The position numbers were made by a program, and so were the translations under genes. From Lethocerus indicus (taxonomy: Eukaryota > Arthropoda > Insecta > Hemiptera > Belostomatidae), in assembly GCA_019843655.1 (NCBI GenBank), contig JACDQD010000004.1, positions 14,260,001-14,324,000 of the forward strand: a stretch of DNA of 64,000 nt, read 5' to 3'. The first letter of the stretch is position 1; every line of letters begins with the position of its first letter. Below the pieces are notes generated by a model. The model had not been told where the DNA came from. It saw nothing but the letters and a program-made list of their open reading frames with translations, and made no database searches. Shown piece after piece: positions 15,566 through 23,314 of this stretch.

Positions 15566-15709
15566 GCTTTCTCTCTTCGTCACTATCTCTACCTTTCTCT
15601 GTCTCCTTTTCTCTCCTTCTCCCTTCCCTTTTTAATTCCTACTAACCTTTATGTAACCTTCCACTGCTGCAGTATTGGTGACACTATCTCTTATGACTCC
15701 GCTAAGTAA
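313..15709 (+). CDS. par-3: par-3 / bazooka polarity scaffold, 5'-incomplete, 26 exons
   Basis: Spliced gene for the PAR-3/Bazooka scaffold, which binds PAR-6 and aPKC and marks apical cortex and adherens junctions in epithelia and neuroblasts. The exons below join in frame from 313 to 15709 (3663 nt, 1220 residues plus stop). The product has PDZ1 (GALGLHVV core), PDZ2 (GLGFSV) and PDZ3 (GLGVSV, split around a serine/asparagine insert). It also has the aPKC target and binding segment KKSSSLESLQ, the conserved RGRGCNESFRAA block, the basic lipid-binding segment ending in FRFGKHRKD, a polyglutamine tract and a glutamine/histidine-rich tail. The N-terminal CR1 domain is missing only because the window starts inside the gene. 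Family identity is very secure. Exon ends come from reading splice sites and phase by eye; the least certain ends are 1947, 2150 and the last two exons. Confidence 0.95.
917..1072 (+). CDS. par-3: par-3 exon, pre-PDZ1 linker
   Basis: Acceptor TTCCAG ends at 916 and donor GT is at 1073. Reads GYRWCDAAERAMLHNRMQSL and continues to PGETNSDS. The phase-2 start fits the previous exon, and the exon ends in phase 2. Confidence 0.8.
1947..2150 (+). CDS. par-3: par-3 exon, first part of PDZ1
   Basis: Reads TEYIVLETGNGALGLHVVPD then RGLLVQGVEPGGRV and DGRLHVGDRIVDIN, an unmistakable PAR-3 PDZ1. Acceptor TTGACAG ends at 1946 and is the only one giving the right phase, because the frame has a stop at 1927. 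The donor that restores phase with the next exon is the weak GTCAGT at 2151. A better-looking GTAATT at 2155 would break the frame. Confidence 0.8.
2993..3150 (+). CDS. par-3: par-3 exon, end of PDZ1
   Basis: Acceptor CAATAG ends at 2992, donor GTAAGT at 3151. Reads VQEIFRDSLRCPELRLKVVK, the last helix and strand of PDZ1, followed by a proline-rich linker (KKPPPPVFPKPTTFERAEP). Confidence 0.85.
3501..3709 (+). CDS. par-3: par-3 exon, first half of PDZ2
   Basis: Acceptor TTTTAG ends at 3500, donor GTAAAA at 3710. Contains the linker and MGRKVEIALVKGQYGLGFSV, then CPIYIKNILPK. The GLGF carboxylate-binding loop of PDZ2 is intact. Confidence 0.9.
4688..4867 (+). CDS. par-3: par-3 exon, second half of PDZ2
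   Basis: Acceptor TATCAG ends at 4687, donor GTGAGT at 4868. Reads GAAVEDGRLRPGDRLLAVDG then VTGKSQADVVALLRNVPPGA. It is in phase 0 at both ends (180 nt). Confidence 0.9.
5004..5099 (+). CDS. par-3: par-3 exon, PDZ2-PDZ3 linker
   Basis: Acceptor CTACAG ends at 5003, donor GTAGGA at 5100. Reads DVSLTPEITNCSPSPNQNKP and continues to VVQNI. At 96 nt and phase 0 at both ends, it could be skipped without a frameshift. Confidence 0.75.
5188..5305 (+). CDS. par-3: par-3 exon, start of PDZ3
   Basis: Acceptor TTTAAG ends at 5187; donor GTTAGA at 5306. Reads to WKQREIITLDIPVHDSEKAG, the first strand of PDZ3. Confidence 0.85.
5497..5617 (+). CDS. par-3: par-3 exon, PDZ3 core
   Basis: Acceptor TGACAG ends at 5496; donor GTTAAC at 5618. 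Reads GVSVKGK, a serine/asparagine-rich insert, then VDLGIFVKSVIFGGAAS. The insert enlarges a loop of PDZ3. Confidence 0.85.
5805..6010 (+). CDS. par-3: par-3 exon, end of PDZ3
   Basis: Acceptor TGCAG ends at 5804; donor GTTAGT at 6011. Reads DGRLRTNDQLLNVNGVSLLG, SSAMETLRRALLR and GHITLTIARRLN, closing PDZ3. Confidence 0.9.
6199..6318 (+). CDS. par-3: par-3 exon, post-PDZ3 linker
   Basis: Acceptor CAATAG ends at 6198; donor GTAATT at 6319. Encodes a Glu/Asn/Ser-rich linker ending in IFMPPYKNHI. It has 120 nt, phase 1 in and out. Confidence 0.75.
6408..6511 (+). CDS. par-3: par-3 exon, linker
   Basis: Acceptor TTCTAG ends at 6407; donor GTAAAT at 6512. Reads EGLAMRNPVIDRLTGQSNNL to NESYYR, conserved in PAR-3 proteins just before the ED-rich segment. 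Confidence 0.8.
6726..6850 (+). CDS. par-3: par-3 exon, acidic segment
   Basis: Acceptor TCTTAG ends at 6725; donor GTAAGT at 6851. Contains SPTINMTPGESVIIEDDMPY, matching the conserved PAR-3 'VIIEDD' block. Confidence 0.85.
6948..7040 (+). CDS. par-3: par-3 exon, Ser/Asn-rich linker
   Basis: Acceptor TAAAG ends at 6947; donor GTAAGT at 7041. Reads NRRVDSEKANNTQQRNSTSS to DITYAS. It has 93 nt, phase 2 in and out. Confidence 0.75.
7228..7385 (+). CDS. par-3: par-3 exon with FGRQSMSEKR block
   Basis: Acceptor ATCTAG ends at 7227; donor GTGAGT at 7386. Contains FSRDAFGRQSMSEKRHAALD and a charged helix KKAREERERLKREG. FGRQSMSEKR is highly conserved in PAR-3. Confidence 0.9.
8087..8131 (+). CDS. 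par-3: par-3 45-nt small exon
   Basis: Acceptor GTGCAG ends at 8086; donor GTACGT at 8132. Encodes LLRVNSAESIAKSE plus the completed flanking codon. The length is a multiple of three with phase 1 at both ends, so it can be included or skipped in frame. It sits alone between introns of about 0.7 and 0.8 kb. Confidence 0.65.
8930..9030 (+). CDS. par-3: par-3 exon with aPKC-binding/phosphorylation site
   Basis: Acceptor CATTAG ends at 8929; donor GTTTGT at 9031. Reads NQLGPSLGMKKSSSLESLQT. The serine in KKSSSLES corresponds to the conserved aPKC target of PAR-3/Bazooka, in the CR3 region that binds the aPKC catalytic domain. Confidence 0.92.
9500..9635 (+). CDS. par-3: par-3 exon with RGRGCNESFRAA block
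   Basis: Acceptor ATATAG ends at 9499; donor GTAAGT at 9636. Reads AVRVVRGRGCNESFRAAVDR, matching the conserved segment that follows the aPKC site in PAR-3. Confidence 0.9.
9923..10046 (+). CDS. par-3: par-3 exon, basic lipid-binding segment (5' part)
   Basis: Acceptor TTCAG ends at 9922; donor GTATTT at 10047. Ends in KEKKKPSLLKGIGSMF, the polybasic segment that in PAR-3/Bazooka contributes to membrane phosphoinositide binding. Confidence 0.85.
10351..10498 (+). CDS. par-3: par-3 exon, FGKHRKD and charged helix
   Basis: Acceptor TCAAAG ends at 10350; donor GTAAGA at 10499. Begins FGKHRKD, completing the lipid-binding segment, and continues into a charged helix (REAARKAAREEQERIQEQYK), a probable coiled coil. 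Confidence 0.88.
10760..10978 (+). CDS. par-3: par-3 exon with polyglutamine tract
   Basis: Acceptor TTATAG ends at 10759; donor GTTAAT at 10979. Encodes a mixed CAG/CAA glutamine tract, then TERINQLRAEHQRRHMERRG and REERYEQQIKK, a charged helix. Confidence 0.85.
11122..11246 (+). CDS. par-3: par-3 exon, C-terminal region
   Basis: Acceptor ATACAG ends at 11121; donor GTGAGT at 11247. Reads SLEGSEFESSAAINRPGSRV to FSHYVNYHEIQQHL. Confidence 0.8.
13101..13163 (+). CDS. par-3: par-3 63-nt exon
   Basis: Acceptor CTTTAG, preceded by a strong CT tract, ends at 13100; donor GTAAGA at 13164. Reads EEIAAVKLRRPKPQETTDEE. It is phase 2 in and out and a multiple of three, so another possible cassette exon after a 1.85-kb intron. 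Confidence 0.78.
14871..15049 (+). CDS. par-3: par-3 exon, Q/H-rich C-terminal region
   Basis: Acceptor GACTAG ends at 14870; donor GTTTGT at 15050. Reads RRQQHYHSQRQAPREGSSHH and ends SLPRRSEIITSSH. It starts in phase 2 and ends in phase 1. Confidence 0.8.
15197..15491 (+). CDS. par-3: par-3 penultimate or last exon
   Basis: Acceptor TTCCAG ends at 15196. Encodes a Gln/His-rich segment and the conserved FVTHVTIRE, ending ..SPSPK plus GT. If unspliced, the frame closes at a TAA (15493-15495). If the GTAATG at 15492 is used as donor, it joins exon 15673-15709 in frame. The spliced form is preferred but unproven. Confidence 0.75.
15492..15672 (+). repeat. Short intron or 3' UTR with CT microsatellite
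   Basis: A CT dinucleotide run covers about 15512-15561, followed by more pyrimidine-rich DNA up to an acceptor-like CTGCTGCAG at 15664-15672. If 15492 is a donor this is a 181-nt intron whose polypyrimidine tract contains a length-variable microsatellite. If not, it is the start of the par-3 3' UTR. Confidence 0.6.
15673..15709 (+). CDS. par-3: Putative alternative last par-3 coding exon
   Basis: A perfect acceptor context (CTGCTGCAG) precedes an in-frame stretch. With the spliced GT it reads V, then IGDTISYDSAK and a TAA stop at 15707-15709. The phase fits, and the peptide replaces a bare ...SPSPKV terminus. Short, so supported by splice logic rather than recognised homology. Confidence 0.5.
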
Positions 15710-18700
15710 GAAATATCTGGGCTCAACATAGAAGGTTATTCAGGAAAAAATGTAGCATAATTAATAGCTGAAATGAATAGCTAGACTTTTATATAGGCCA
15801 TTATTCATGTTTTATTATTAAACCAAGGTAGTTCCATCCAGTTTTAATACAATTTCTTCAACATATATCTAATTTCCTTAAATTGTGTGATAATTAATAT
15901 TTATTATTATTTTACTGCATGGTATGCTCATGTTGAGTCCTGATTTATAGCAATGCAAGTAAACCCCTTTGCTGTTTATTTATTTATGTTTTATTTTAGA
16001 GAAAAATAAAAAATTATAATGAACCCACTGTCACTACTGATAAATAGTAGCAGGATATTTTAAAGACAGGTGGAAATATGTTTCAATTTTTATTATAAGT
16101 CCATAATATAATCCTATAAATTTTTTTATAATTTAAAAAGAGCAAGAGAGCACTTCTGCCGCTCTACTGTTTAATGTGCAGTAGTCGATTGCGGACAGAG
16201 ATATGAAAAAATTAAGCCCTCATTTATTTTTGTTTAAAAATTTTTATTTATGGAATTCATTAAGCGGTTAATAATAATGGTGGCAAGCAGTTCGCACATC
16301 AATCACTGCAGCATGCTCTCTTTCTCTACATTTTCTCTCTTCTTTCCCTTCTGCCAACATTACAGTAGCTGAAGTTTGGAATTTCCCCTTATAGGATCAC
16401 TTGTATAGCATCTATTATTATAAAAATGAAAACATTATTTCATCCAACTGTGGTAAAATGTATATTATAGACAATGTGTTTAGTGTTTTCATAAAACGTT
16501 TGACAATATTACTGTAAGTTGATGACTCTTAATGTATTAATAATTATTTACTTAAGAAATGCAATACATGAGAAGTATCCTGTATTACAATTGTCTATTG
16601 TGAATAGAATTGGTTTCACTTTAAAGCTGTCTGACAGCAGTTTTTGGCTAAAACTATTTTGGCTAAAACTTGTAATATTTATTATTCAATAAGTAATTTC
16701 CAAAAATTATGGCTTTATAATTTGCATTTAGTTTGATTTGTTGAATTTTATTTGATTACCTGTTTGTTGTCAAAAATATTTTGTAGACCCGTTCCTGATA
16801 TTTTTCCCTTTGACAATTCCAGTACTTCTGTCCTTACTAGCATTCTGTGTTATTTCCTGTCTTTTTAAATTACAAATCTGTTATGTATATTCCAAAATAC
16901 ATATTTTTTCCCAGGATTATGTAATTTATTGTTTTATGAAAGGTAAATCATGTGAAGTATGTAAGGACTTGCTAAATTCTATCTCTGAAAAATAAATAAA
17001 ATGATTATTGGCTCATCAAGCGAAAATAGTGGCTGTCTTGTATGATTTTCTTTACGTGCGTGAAATAAAGGAAATACAAATATTAGATGTAAATTAAATA
17101 AAAGGAGGAATTAATGATTTTGCCATTACTTGTTTTGATTTTAGATGATATTTAATTTTTGCTACGAAAGTTGAGCAAGATGATTAATATTAATATGGTT
17201 GTATATGTGAATGGTTTTAACAGTTACCAACTACTGGCAGACTTTCTTTTTTTAAATGAATGTGTACGTTTCTGTGTTTTTATAAAATTTGTGTCTGCAA
17301 TCTGACATTGACTAGAAAACATTATTGTTACTGAACATTATTTATAATTCAGTATTTATGTTATTTTTAATGTTATTAATGTTTTTATTTGCAATGTTGG
17401 AATTAAGTTTTCATATAATTTGGTAATTATCCACACTTTCAACTTTTATTATATAAAACATTGTTTAAAAAATACCAAAAAAATTTCTTTACCGAAATGC
17501 ATTTTGTTACTTTCCCACCATATACTTTTAAGATGTATTAATGTAAATATGAAAATAAATTATTGATTAGTTTAAATTATACTTTTCTCTGTAATGATTT
17601 AATGTTGAAAAAAATGGAATTTATAAATGATATATTCACTCAAAAAGGGGTGCCATTTGATTGATTAATGTCCCCTTTGGAAATTATATTCATTCTCTGA
17701 CTTATATTTTACTTAAACAAAGGAAATTTTGCTGGCAATGTCAGGAAATGCCACTAATTGTAAATTTGTACATTCAATGAAATTCTCAGGACTGGGAATT
17801 GAATTATAAATAAACATAAACTTAATAATGTATACTTAATATTTTGTGAAATATAGAATGATGTTATTATATTTTGTGTATGTTAGTCACTGTAACAAGT
17901 TAAAAATTGTGTCTAAGTTAAAATATCCATTAGGAATGTTTAACCATTGCTCAAACTTCCTTATAAAGGTACACTCCCCAACTAAATTAGAATTAATTAT
18001 AAAAACTTACATAAGATTAGTGAAAAGGACCATGATTTTTGTATGTCAACCCATTGTAGAATTAATCCTTTAAAAAGTGTATTTCCAATTTATTCAAATT
18101 ACAGTAACCAAATATTTCTTTTAGGTAAGGTAATTACAGAAGTTTTATTTGTACATAAATAAATATTTTAAATGAATTTTTTATTATATAAAAGTGTTAT
18201 ATTTTTTCTATGTATATAAGGTAATATAATGTTTATGATTGTAGATTTTAGAGTTTTTATTAATTATTTTCTTTACAAGCTGCCATTTTGAATAAAAGAA
18301 AATTAGAAAATAAAAATGAAGGGAAAATGAATTTGTTTACAAGGGGGGAAAATGGCACAACTCAGTTTGAAATTTCCTTTTGGTACCTGTTTCTCCAAAT
18401 GACTATGTTGTGACTGAGATAACATAATATTTAATGAAGCATGGCAGCTTCTTCAGTTAATCGTATCATAATCCTATGTGATATTTACATTCATTCCAAA
18501 ATATTTTTATTATATATACATGTTTTTGTATTCTAGTTTGTAGGAATCTTCCAATGAAAATTCTGATGTACTTAGTAATGTAAAAAAATGCATATTGTAA
18601 ATACTACTTAATATGAACTATTAAATTGCATCATGTTTCTCAGATATTTGTCTCTTCAAACCTGAGTATTGTCCCTGTCTTATGGAAGTATACATTCATA

Positions 18701-18724
18701 CATACACTTATCATAACTGTAGAT
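15710..18724 (+). other. par-3 3' UTR and AT-rich intergenic DNA
   Basis: No convincing coding sequence. Candidate polyadenylation hexamers AATAAA include 18291-18296; which is used cannot be told. PUF/Pumilio-type TGTAAATA elements occur at 17542-17549 and 18596-18603, compatible with a long regulated 3' UTR but also expected occasionally in AT-rich DNA. CpG is rare throughout. Confidence 0.5.
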
Positions 18725-18763
18725 TTCGTGTGTTTCTGTCTCCCCTCGCTGGTTTGGTCTTTT

Positions 18764-18800
18764 GCTAGACAGGCTTCAGCTGCTCGCCATCTTCAGTAGC
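18764..18800 (-). ncRNA. Degenerate hammerhead-like motif (copy 1)
   Basis: On the minus strand, GCTA and TAGC arms flank CTGAAGA, a GGC/GC-type hairpin and GAAG where an active hammerhead would have GAAA. Same 37-nt length as the copy at 60227-60263, but with substitutions in the conserved GAAA core and stem III, so predicted inactive. Confidence 0.35.
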
Positions 18801-18980
18801 GGTGTTAGTCATTTGTACTGTGGTGGTTGTCTGTTTGTCCTGTATATATATGTGTGTGTGTGTCTTCTTATTGTGTTTTTGGGGATGAAGTTTGCCTTAT
18901 TTGGGTTAGGAGGAATTTTGTTAATCAGTTAAGTCTTTGTCCGATGGTCAAAAATTTATTGAAAAAGGTCTCTTTTTAGT

Positions 18981-19827
18981 ACTCTAGTTTATCGGTGCAA
19001 GTGCGACCAACGAACTTTAGTTAAGTGCATTTCCGCACCACCCTCAGGGGGCGCTAGTTTATCGGTGCAAGTGCGACCAACGAACTTTAGTTAAGTGCAT
19101 TTCCGCACCACCCTCAGGGGGCTCTAGTTTATCGGTGCAAGTGTACTCAACGAACTTTAGTTAAGTACATTTCCGCACCACCCTCAGGGGGCGCTAGTTT
19201 ATCGGTGCAAGTGCGACCAACGAACTTTAGTTAAGTACATTTCCGCACCACCCTCAGGGGGCGCTAGTTTATCTGTGCAAGTGTACTCAACGAACTTTAG
19301 TTAAGTACATTTCCGCACCACACTCAGGGGGCGCTAGTTTATCGGTGCAAGTGTACTCAACGAACTTTAGTTAAGTACATTTCCGCACCACCCTCAGGGG
19401 ACTCTAGTTTATCGGTGCAAGTGTACTCAACGAACTTTAGTTAAGTACATTTCCGCACCACCCTCAGGGGGCGCCAGTTTATCTGTGCAAGTGTACTCAA
19501 CGAACTTTAGTTAAGTACATTTCCGCACCACCCTCAGGGGGCGCTAGTTTATCTGTGCAAGTGCGACCAACGAACTTTAGTTAAGTACATTTCCGCACCA
19601 CCCTCAGGGGGCGCTAGTTTATCTGTGCAAGTGTACTCAACGAACTTTAGTTAAGTACATTTCCGCACCACACTCAGGGGGCGCTAGTTTATCGGTGCAA
19701 GTGTACTCAACGAACTTTAGTTAAGCACATTTCCGCACCACCCTTAGGGGGGCGCTAGATTATCGGTGCAAGTGTACTCAACGAACTTTAGTTAAGTGCA
19801 TTTCCGCACCACACTCAGGGGGCACCA
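18981..19827. repeat. 70-bp tandem repeat array, about 12 units
   Basis: Units begin at 18981, 19051, 19121 and so on every 70 bp, the last with one extra base. Each contains TTATCGGTGCAAGTG, then ACGAACTTTAGTTAAGT, CATTTCCGCACCAC and CTCAGGGGGCG. Within a unit GGTGC can pair with GCACC, and AAGTGTAC with GTACATTT, giving a long imperfect hairpin. Variation is mostly GTGCGACC versus GTGTACTC. Confidence 0.95.
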
Positions 19828-19904
19828 GTTAATCTATATTTAATAATTTTTATTTAAAGAGAAAGAAAAACTTGTTTTGTATGACAATCTGATGAAGTAT
19901 AGTT

Positions 19905-20090
19905 AAAAGAAACAAATACTCGCAGAGTTTTCCGGTAATATCTCCAATTCGGGGAAAGTGGGAAAATTACCCAGGGGATAATGGGCACGTCTTCTGAATA
20001 AGTTGCCACACGAAGGCCCTGTTCTGGGTGGCATACTTCCGCGGGAATCGAACCTAGGCCAATTAGACTTGGCCATCGTCGCCAAGCGTA
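19905..20090 (-). mobile_element. tRNA-derived SINE candidate (minus strand)
   Basis: Read on the minus strand, the segment starts near TTGGCGACGATGGCCAAG, resembling an RNA polymerase III A box. About 25 nt later it has AGGTTCGATTCCCGC, a near-perfect B box. A tRNA-unrelated body of about 120 bp follows. No target-site duplication was identified, so the ends are approximate. Confidence 0.5.
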
Positions 20091-22139
20091 TATTTAAACA
20101 GATAAGAATAAGGCGGTGAAGTGAAGAAAGCCGGACGCGGAAAGGAGGGCCCAAGCAGCCACGGGGGCAGGTAAACAACCCAAACTAAACACATCTCCAC
20201 TAATGCTTCCTTCTCCCTTACGCTCTTTTCGACAGGTTTGCATTAAATATTATATAACGCGGCAGAAGCTGTTTGATTCTTTTTCAAGCCCGTGAATTAA
20301 CTATTAATTGATATTGTTACATGATAAATTAAAATATATGCTAAATTGGAGTTCGTTCCAGCTGTTGTCTCTCCCGAACTAAACGTATTGATATTTGAAA
20401 TACGAACTCAATTGGAAAGGTTTGCCATCGGTGATTAGTGAATCTCCGACCTTCCCTTTAAAGTGCGCACGCTCGACCAATTAAAAAAGCTCACAATTTA
20501 AATCATAGTCATTTTTACTTCATAATTTCATTATAGATCCTGTTACAATGTACTCCTTTCCACTTTACTCGATATGTATGAATATAAAGAGGCGGTGACA
20601 AAACATCGATTGTTTTACATTCGTTGGTTAAAGCGTTTCAGATACTATTTGAAACATCGAAGATTTAATGGAAAAGAAAGTTGCCAGTGAGTTGTGAGAT
20701 TCTTACCGACCACATAAATTGTGCTTGCTGTTGTATATTTGGTTTCATTTCAATTTTATTTCGCCACACTGTAAGACACGTCTACTTTAATCTTAACCTT
20801 CCGGACTTTAATGTTTGTCTGTTTTAATGTTAAACAGGGTGTGTAGCTCTTTTATACCTTTGTTCTATTAAGCCTGTTCAGGTCATATCCTACTGTATTA
20901 TTGACTGATATTTGGGACTCTGTCGCAAATGATTAAGAATTCAATTAAATCTAAAAAATGCTGATCTTCAAGTGTTGTCCATAGTTATCACATTTACAAG
21001 ATGCAGCCGATAAATATTGCATGGAATTTAAAAAAAACTGCTAGTAACTCGAATCCGTCGTGGGTGTGCGTCATTGCTGAGAAAGCTAAAAATTTGTAGG
21101 TTTAAACCGAAAATTCATTTCTTTCTTGAACTGGGGTACAGATTTTTTTTCTCGAGCCTAGTCTAATTGTCATTACAATTTAACTACATTTTACGCATCT
21201 TCATTCTGATTCGGTGAGCAGAAAAGTTCTACGAGTAATTGTATTTTATACTTTTTAAACAAATTTCATTCACTTTCGACTACAATGTACTTAAGCAGTT
21301 AAGCGTCGTAGTTCCCCCCCTCGACCAGGAACCGAGAACAGAATGATGCTGATGCTTGTACGTTTGGCCTAATTGGCTATGGGGCCCACTGTCAGGGTGC
21401 GCACCTTCATCCCGGCGGCCGATGAACTGAACGTTGGTCTCGTCAGGGGAAGAGAAAACGCCTTCCCGGGTAGAGTGACTCCCCCGCAATAGTGGTAACT
21501 GGAACTCTAGGTGATCCAAATAAGGCCATCCAGTTGCTGATATATGTATATACATATATTCCTACGTTAAAAATGAAGAATATTTTTATAGAGTTACATA
21601 TCAATAACATATATAAACAAATACTAGATATTTTAAAAACAATGTTCATTAAACAAATTTCGCACTAGTTAGATATTAGAAAGAAATATCTATAATTCTG
21701 TCATTCATTTATATCTTCATTCAATTTTGAATCGAAATAATCTAATACAATTAAAACAACGATTATTGGAGTGACTAATAATTCGATTTAGTATTCCATT
21801 TAGTATGGTCGAATATGAATTCCTATTGAGTATGCATATAAAGTGGAAGCGTGTAATTAATATATATGAAAGTATATAACCAAAACTGTACTGTCAGAAG
21901 AGAACGTGGATTCGATGGAGGCTATCCTTGCTGTGGCTATTTATCTAGAAGAGGCCGGGGAGAGTGATCGGACGGGTCTTCCTCCGGACGTGGTTCCTCC
22001 GCGGATACCTATACACTGACGGACCGGTCGGGAGCGTATCGGTATCGCGCACACCGCCCCTCGACGCGAGTAGAGTATTTTTCATAAGTGAAAGCGTTAT
22101 AACTACGAAAGGTAAATCGACCCCCACCCTCGCGTTAAA
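20091..22139. other. Intergenic DNA, CpG-bearing; possible unclassified repeat
   Basis: No gene recognised. CpG becomes common here, in contrast to the DNA left of 18.7 kb. A GC-rich block at about 21300-21530 stands out from its AT-rich surroundings and may be an interspersed repeat, but no second copy was found in the window. Confidence 0.5.
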
Positions 22140-22960
22140 CGGTTATTAGACACCCCCACCTACGGAGAGAGACGGAGACAAAGAGTGAGTGCGAGAGTAA
22201 GAGGGCGGAGTCGGAAGAAGAGAGGGAGAGGGAATGAGAGGACCGGAGAATGAGAGAGGTCTAATTCTCTCCGAGGGGCGGCAGTGTAAATAATGGGGCG
22301 AGTTGTGAATGTTGGACGGAGTGAGGATGACGGTGAGGAAGGGGGGTTCATTCAAGCTGCCCCCGCCCCCGTCCCCGACACTGCCGCCACCTCCCCGCTC
22401 CCCGCCCACTCATCCCTCCTTCGCGACTCCTACACACGTCCGGGGGGAGGATCAAGAGCGGGCCGGGGTCGGATCCTCGTCCCGAGAACCCCCGTAGCCG
22501 CCCCGGAGCCGGTGGCTCTAGGAGAGGCGCGGCAGTTCCGAGGGTAAAAGGCAGTGGCAGGACGAATGGTGTCCTACCCGAAATAATTGAATTATATGCA
22601 GAAAAGGCGCGGAAGAGAGGGGAAGAGAAGAAGCGAGCGGGAGAGAGGAGAGACGGAGGGGCCCGGGTCCCCCTATCACTCTCTCTTTCTCACCCCCTTT
22701 CTCTCTTCGGCCGCGTAGGGGCGGAATCGATGTCGGGTGGATGTGCCGTGTGTACGTGTGCGTGAGCGAGCGGCCGCGCCTGCGTCCGGACACCATTCCG
22801 CGGCTGTGTGGGCGGCCGAGGGAGAGAGAGAGAGATAGAGAGGACGAGAAAGCGCGAGAGAGTGGGGGTGGAAGAGGCGAGGGAGCAATCGGGAGTGGGA
22901 GAGAGAGGGAGGACAGATGAGAGGCGGTGGCGGTGGCGGGAACAGGTGAGAGCGTGGTGT

Positions 22961-23004
<44 letters not shown>

Positions 23005-23302
23005 AGAGAGAGTGAGCGAGAGAGAGCGAGCCCGTGTGTAGGACGTCTCTCCCCGGGGCGCCAGGGGTGATCCGGCGGCCTCCTTGGACAAGAAAAGAGG
23101 ATCGCGGAGGTGAGGGACGGCAGGGACCGCAGTAAAGCGGCACCGGCACCGGCACCGGGACTGACACGAGTGGGAGCGGGAGGCGGAGGCGGAGGCGGAG
23201 GCGGCAGAGGAGGAGGCGGGGGCACCACCGGCACCACCACACGACAGTAGCGCCCGCACCACACAGCCAGCCAGCTATGCCTCCCACCGACATGCTCTTG
23301 TA
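22140..23302 (+). promoter_or_regulatory. CpG- and GA-rich promoter/5' UTR region of Drep2-like gene
   Basis: A strongly GC- and CpG-rich block with purine-rich runs, including a GA repeat at 22962-22998 and GGCGGA/GGCACC short repeats at 23140-23215. It lies directly upstream of the proposed first coding exon. Long open frames on both strands here are low-complexity by-products. A promoter with 5' UTR is inferred from position and composition; no transcription start was determined. Confidence 0.55.
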
Positions 23303-23314
23303 ATGGCAAGAGAG
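23303..23314 (+). CDS. Drep2: Drep2-like exon 1 (12 coding nt)
   Basis: ATGGCAAGAGAG followed by donor GTCAGT at 23315. It gives MARE in phase 0, which joins exactly to ESRGKRPFK at 34714. It sits at the downstream edge of the CpG-rich block, where a first exon is expected. Three upstream ATGs in the leader are not in this frame or stop quickly. Confidence 0.5.

Larger units (their letters stand above)
18725..19840. mobile_element. Interspersed element with 70-bp tandem array, copy 1
   Basis: A unique module (18725-18980) is followed by about twelve 70-bp tandem repeats. The same module plus the same repeats recur at 60187-61160 in the same orientation, which shows an interspersed element rather than a local satellite. 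Relative to copy 2 the module lacks two internal segments. No terminal inverted repeats, coding sequence or clear target duplication were found. Its superfamily is not known; helentron-type non-autonomous elements and Penelope or retrozyme derivatives are the alternatives considered. Confidence 0.75.

Noticed and set aside
18981..19827. Direct repeats resembling a CRISPR array
   Set aside because: Units abut with no unique spacers, the host is eukaryotic, and the same array recurs inside an interspersed element.
21300..21530. GC-rich block as a gene fragment on the minus strand
   Set aside because: The open frame has no recognisable domain and the block has no second copy here; could be a repeat, but unsupported.
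22518..23309. Long minus-strand frames (up to 263 codons) of Ser/Leu/Pro-rich protein
   Set aside because: They arise from GA- and GC-rich low-complexity DNA in the Drep2 promoter region; several frames are open at once and none has a recognisable domain.
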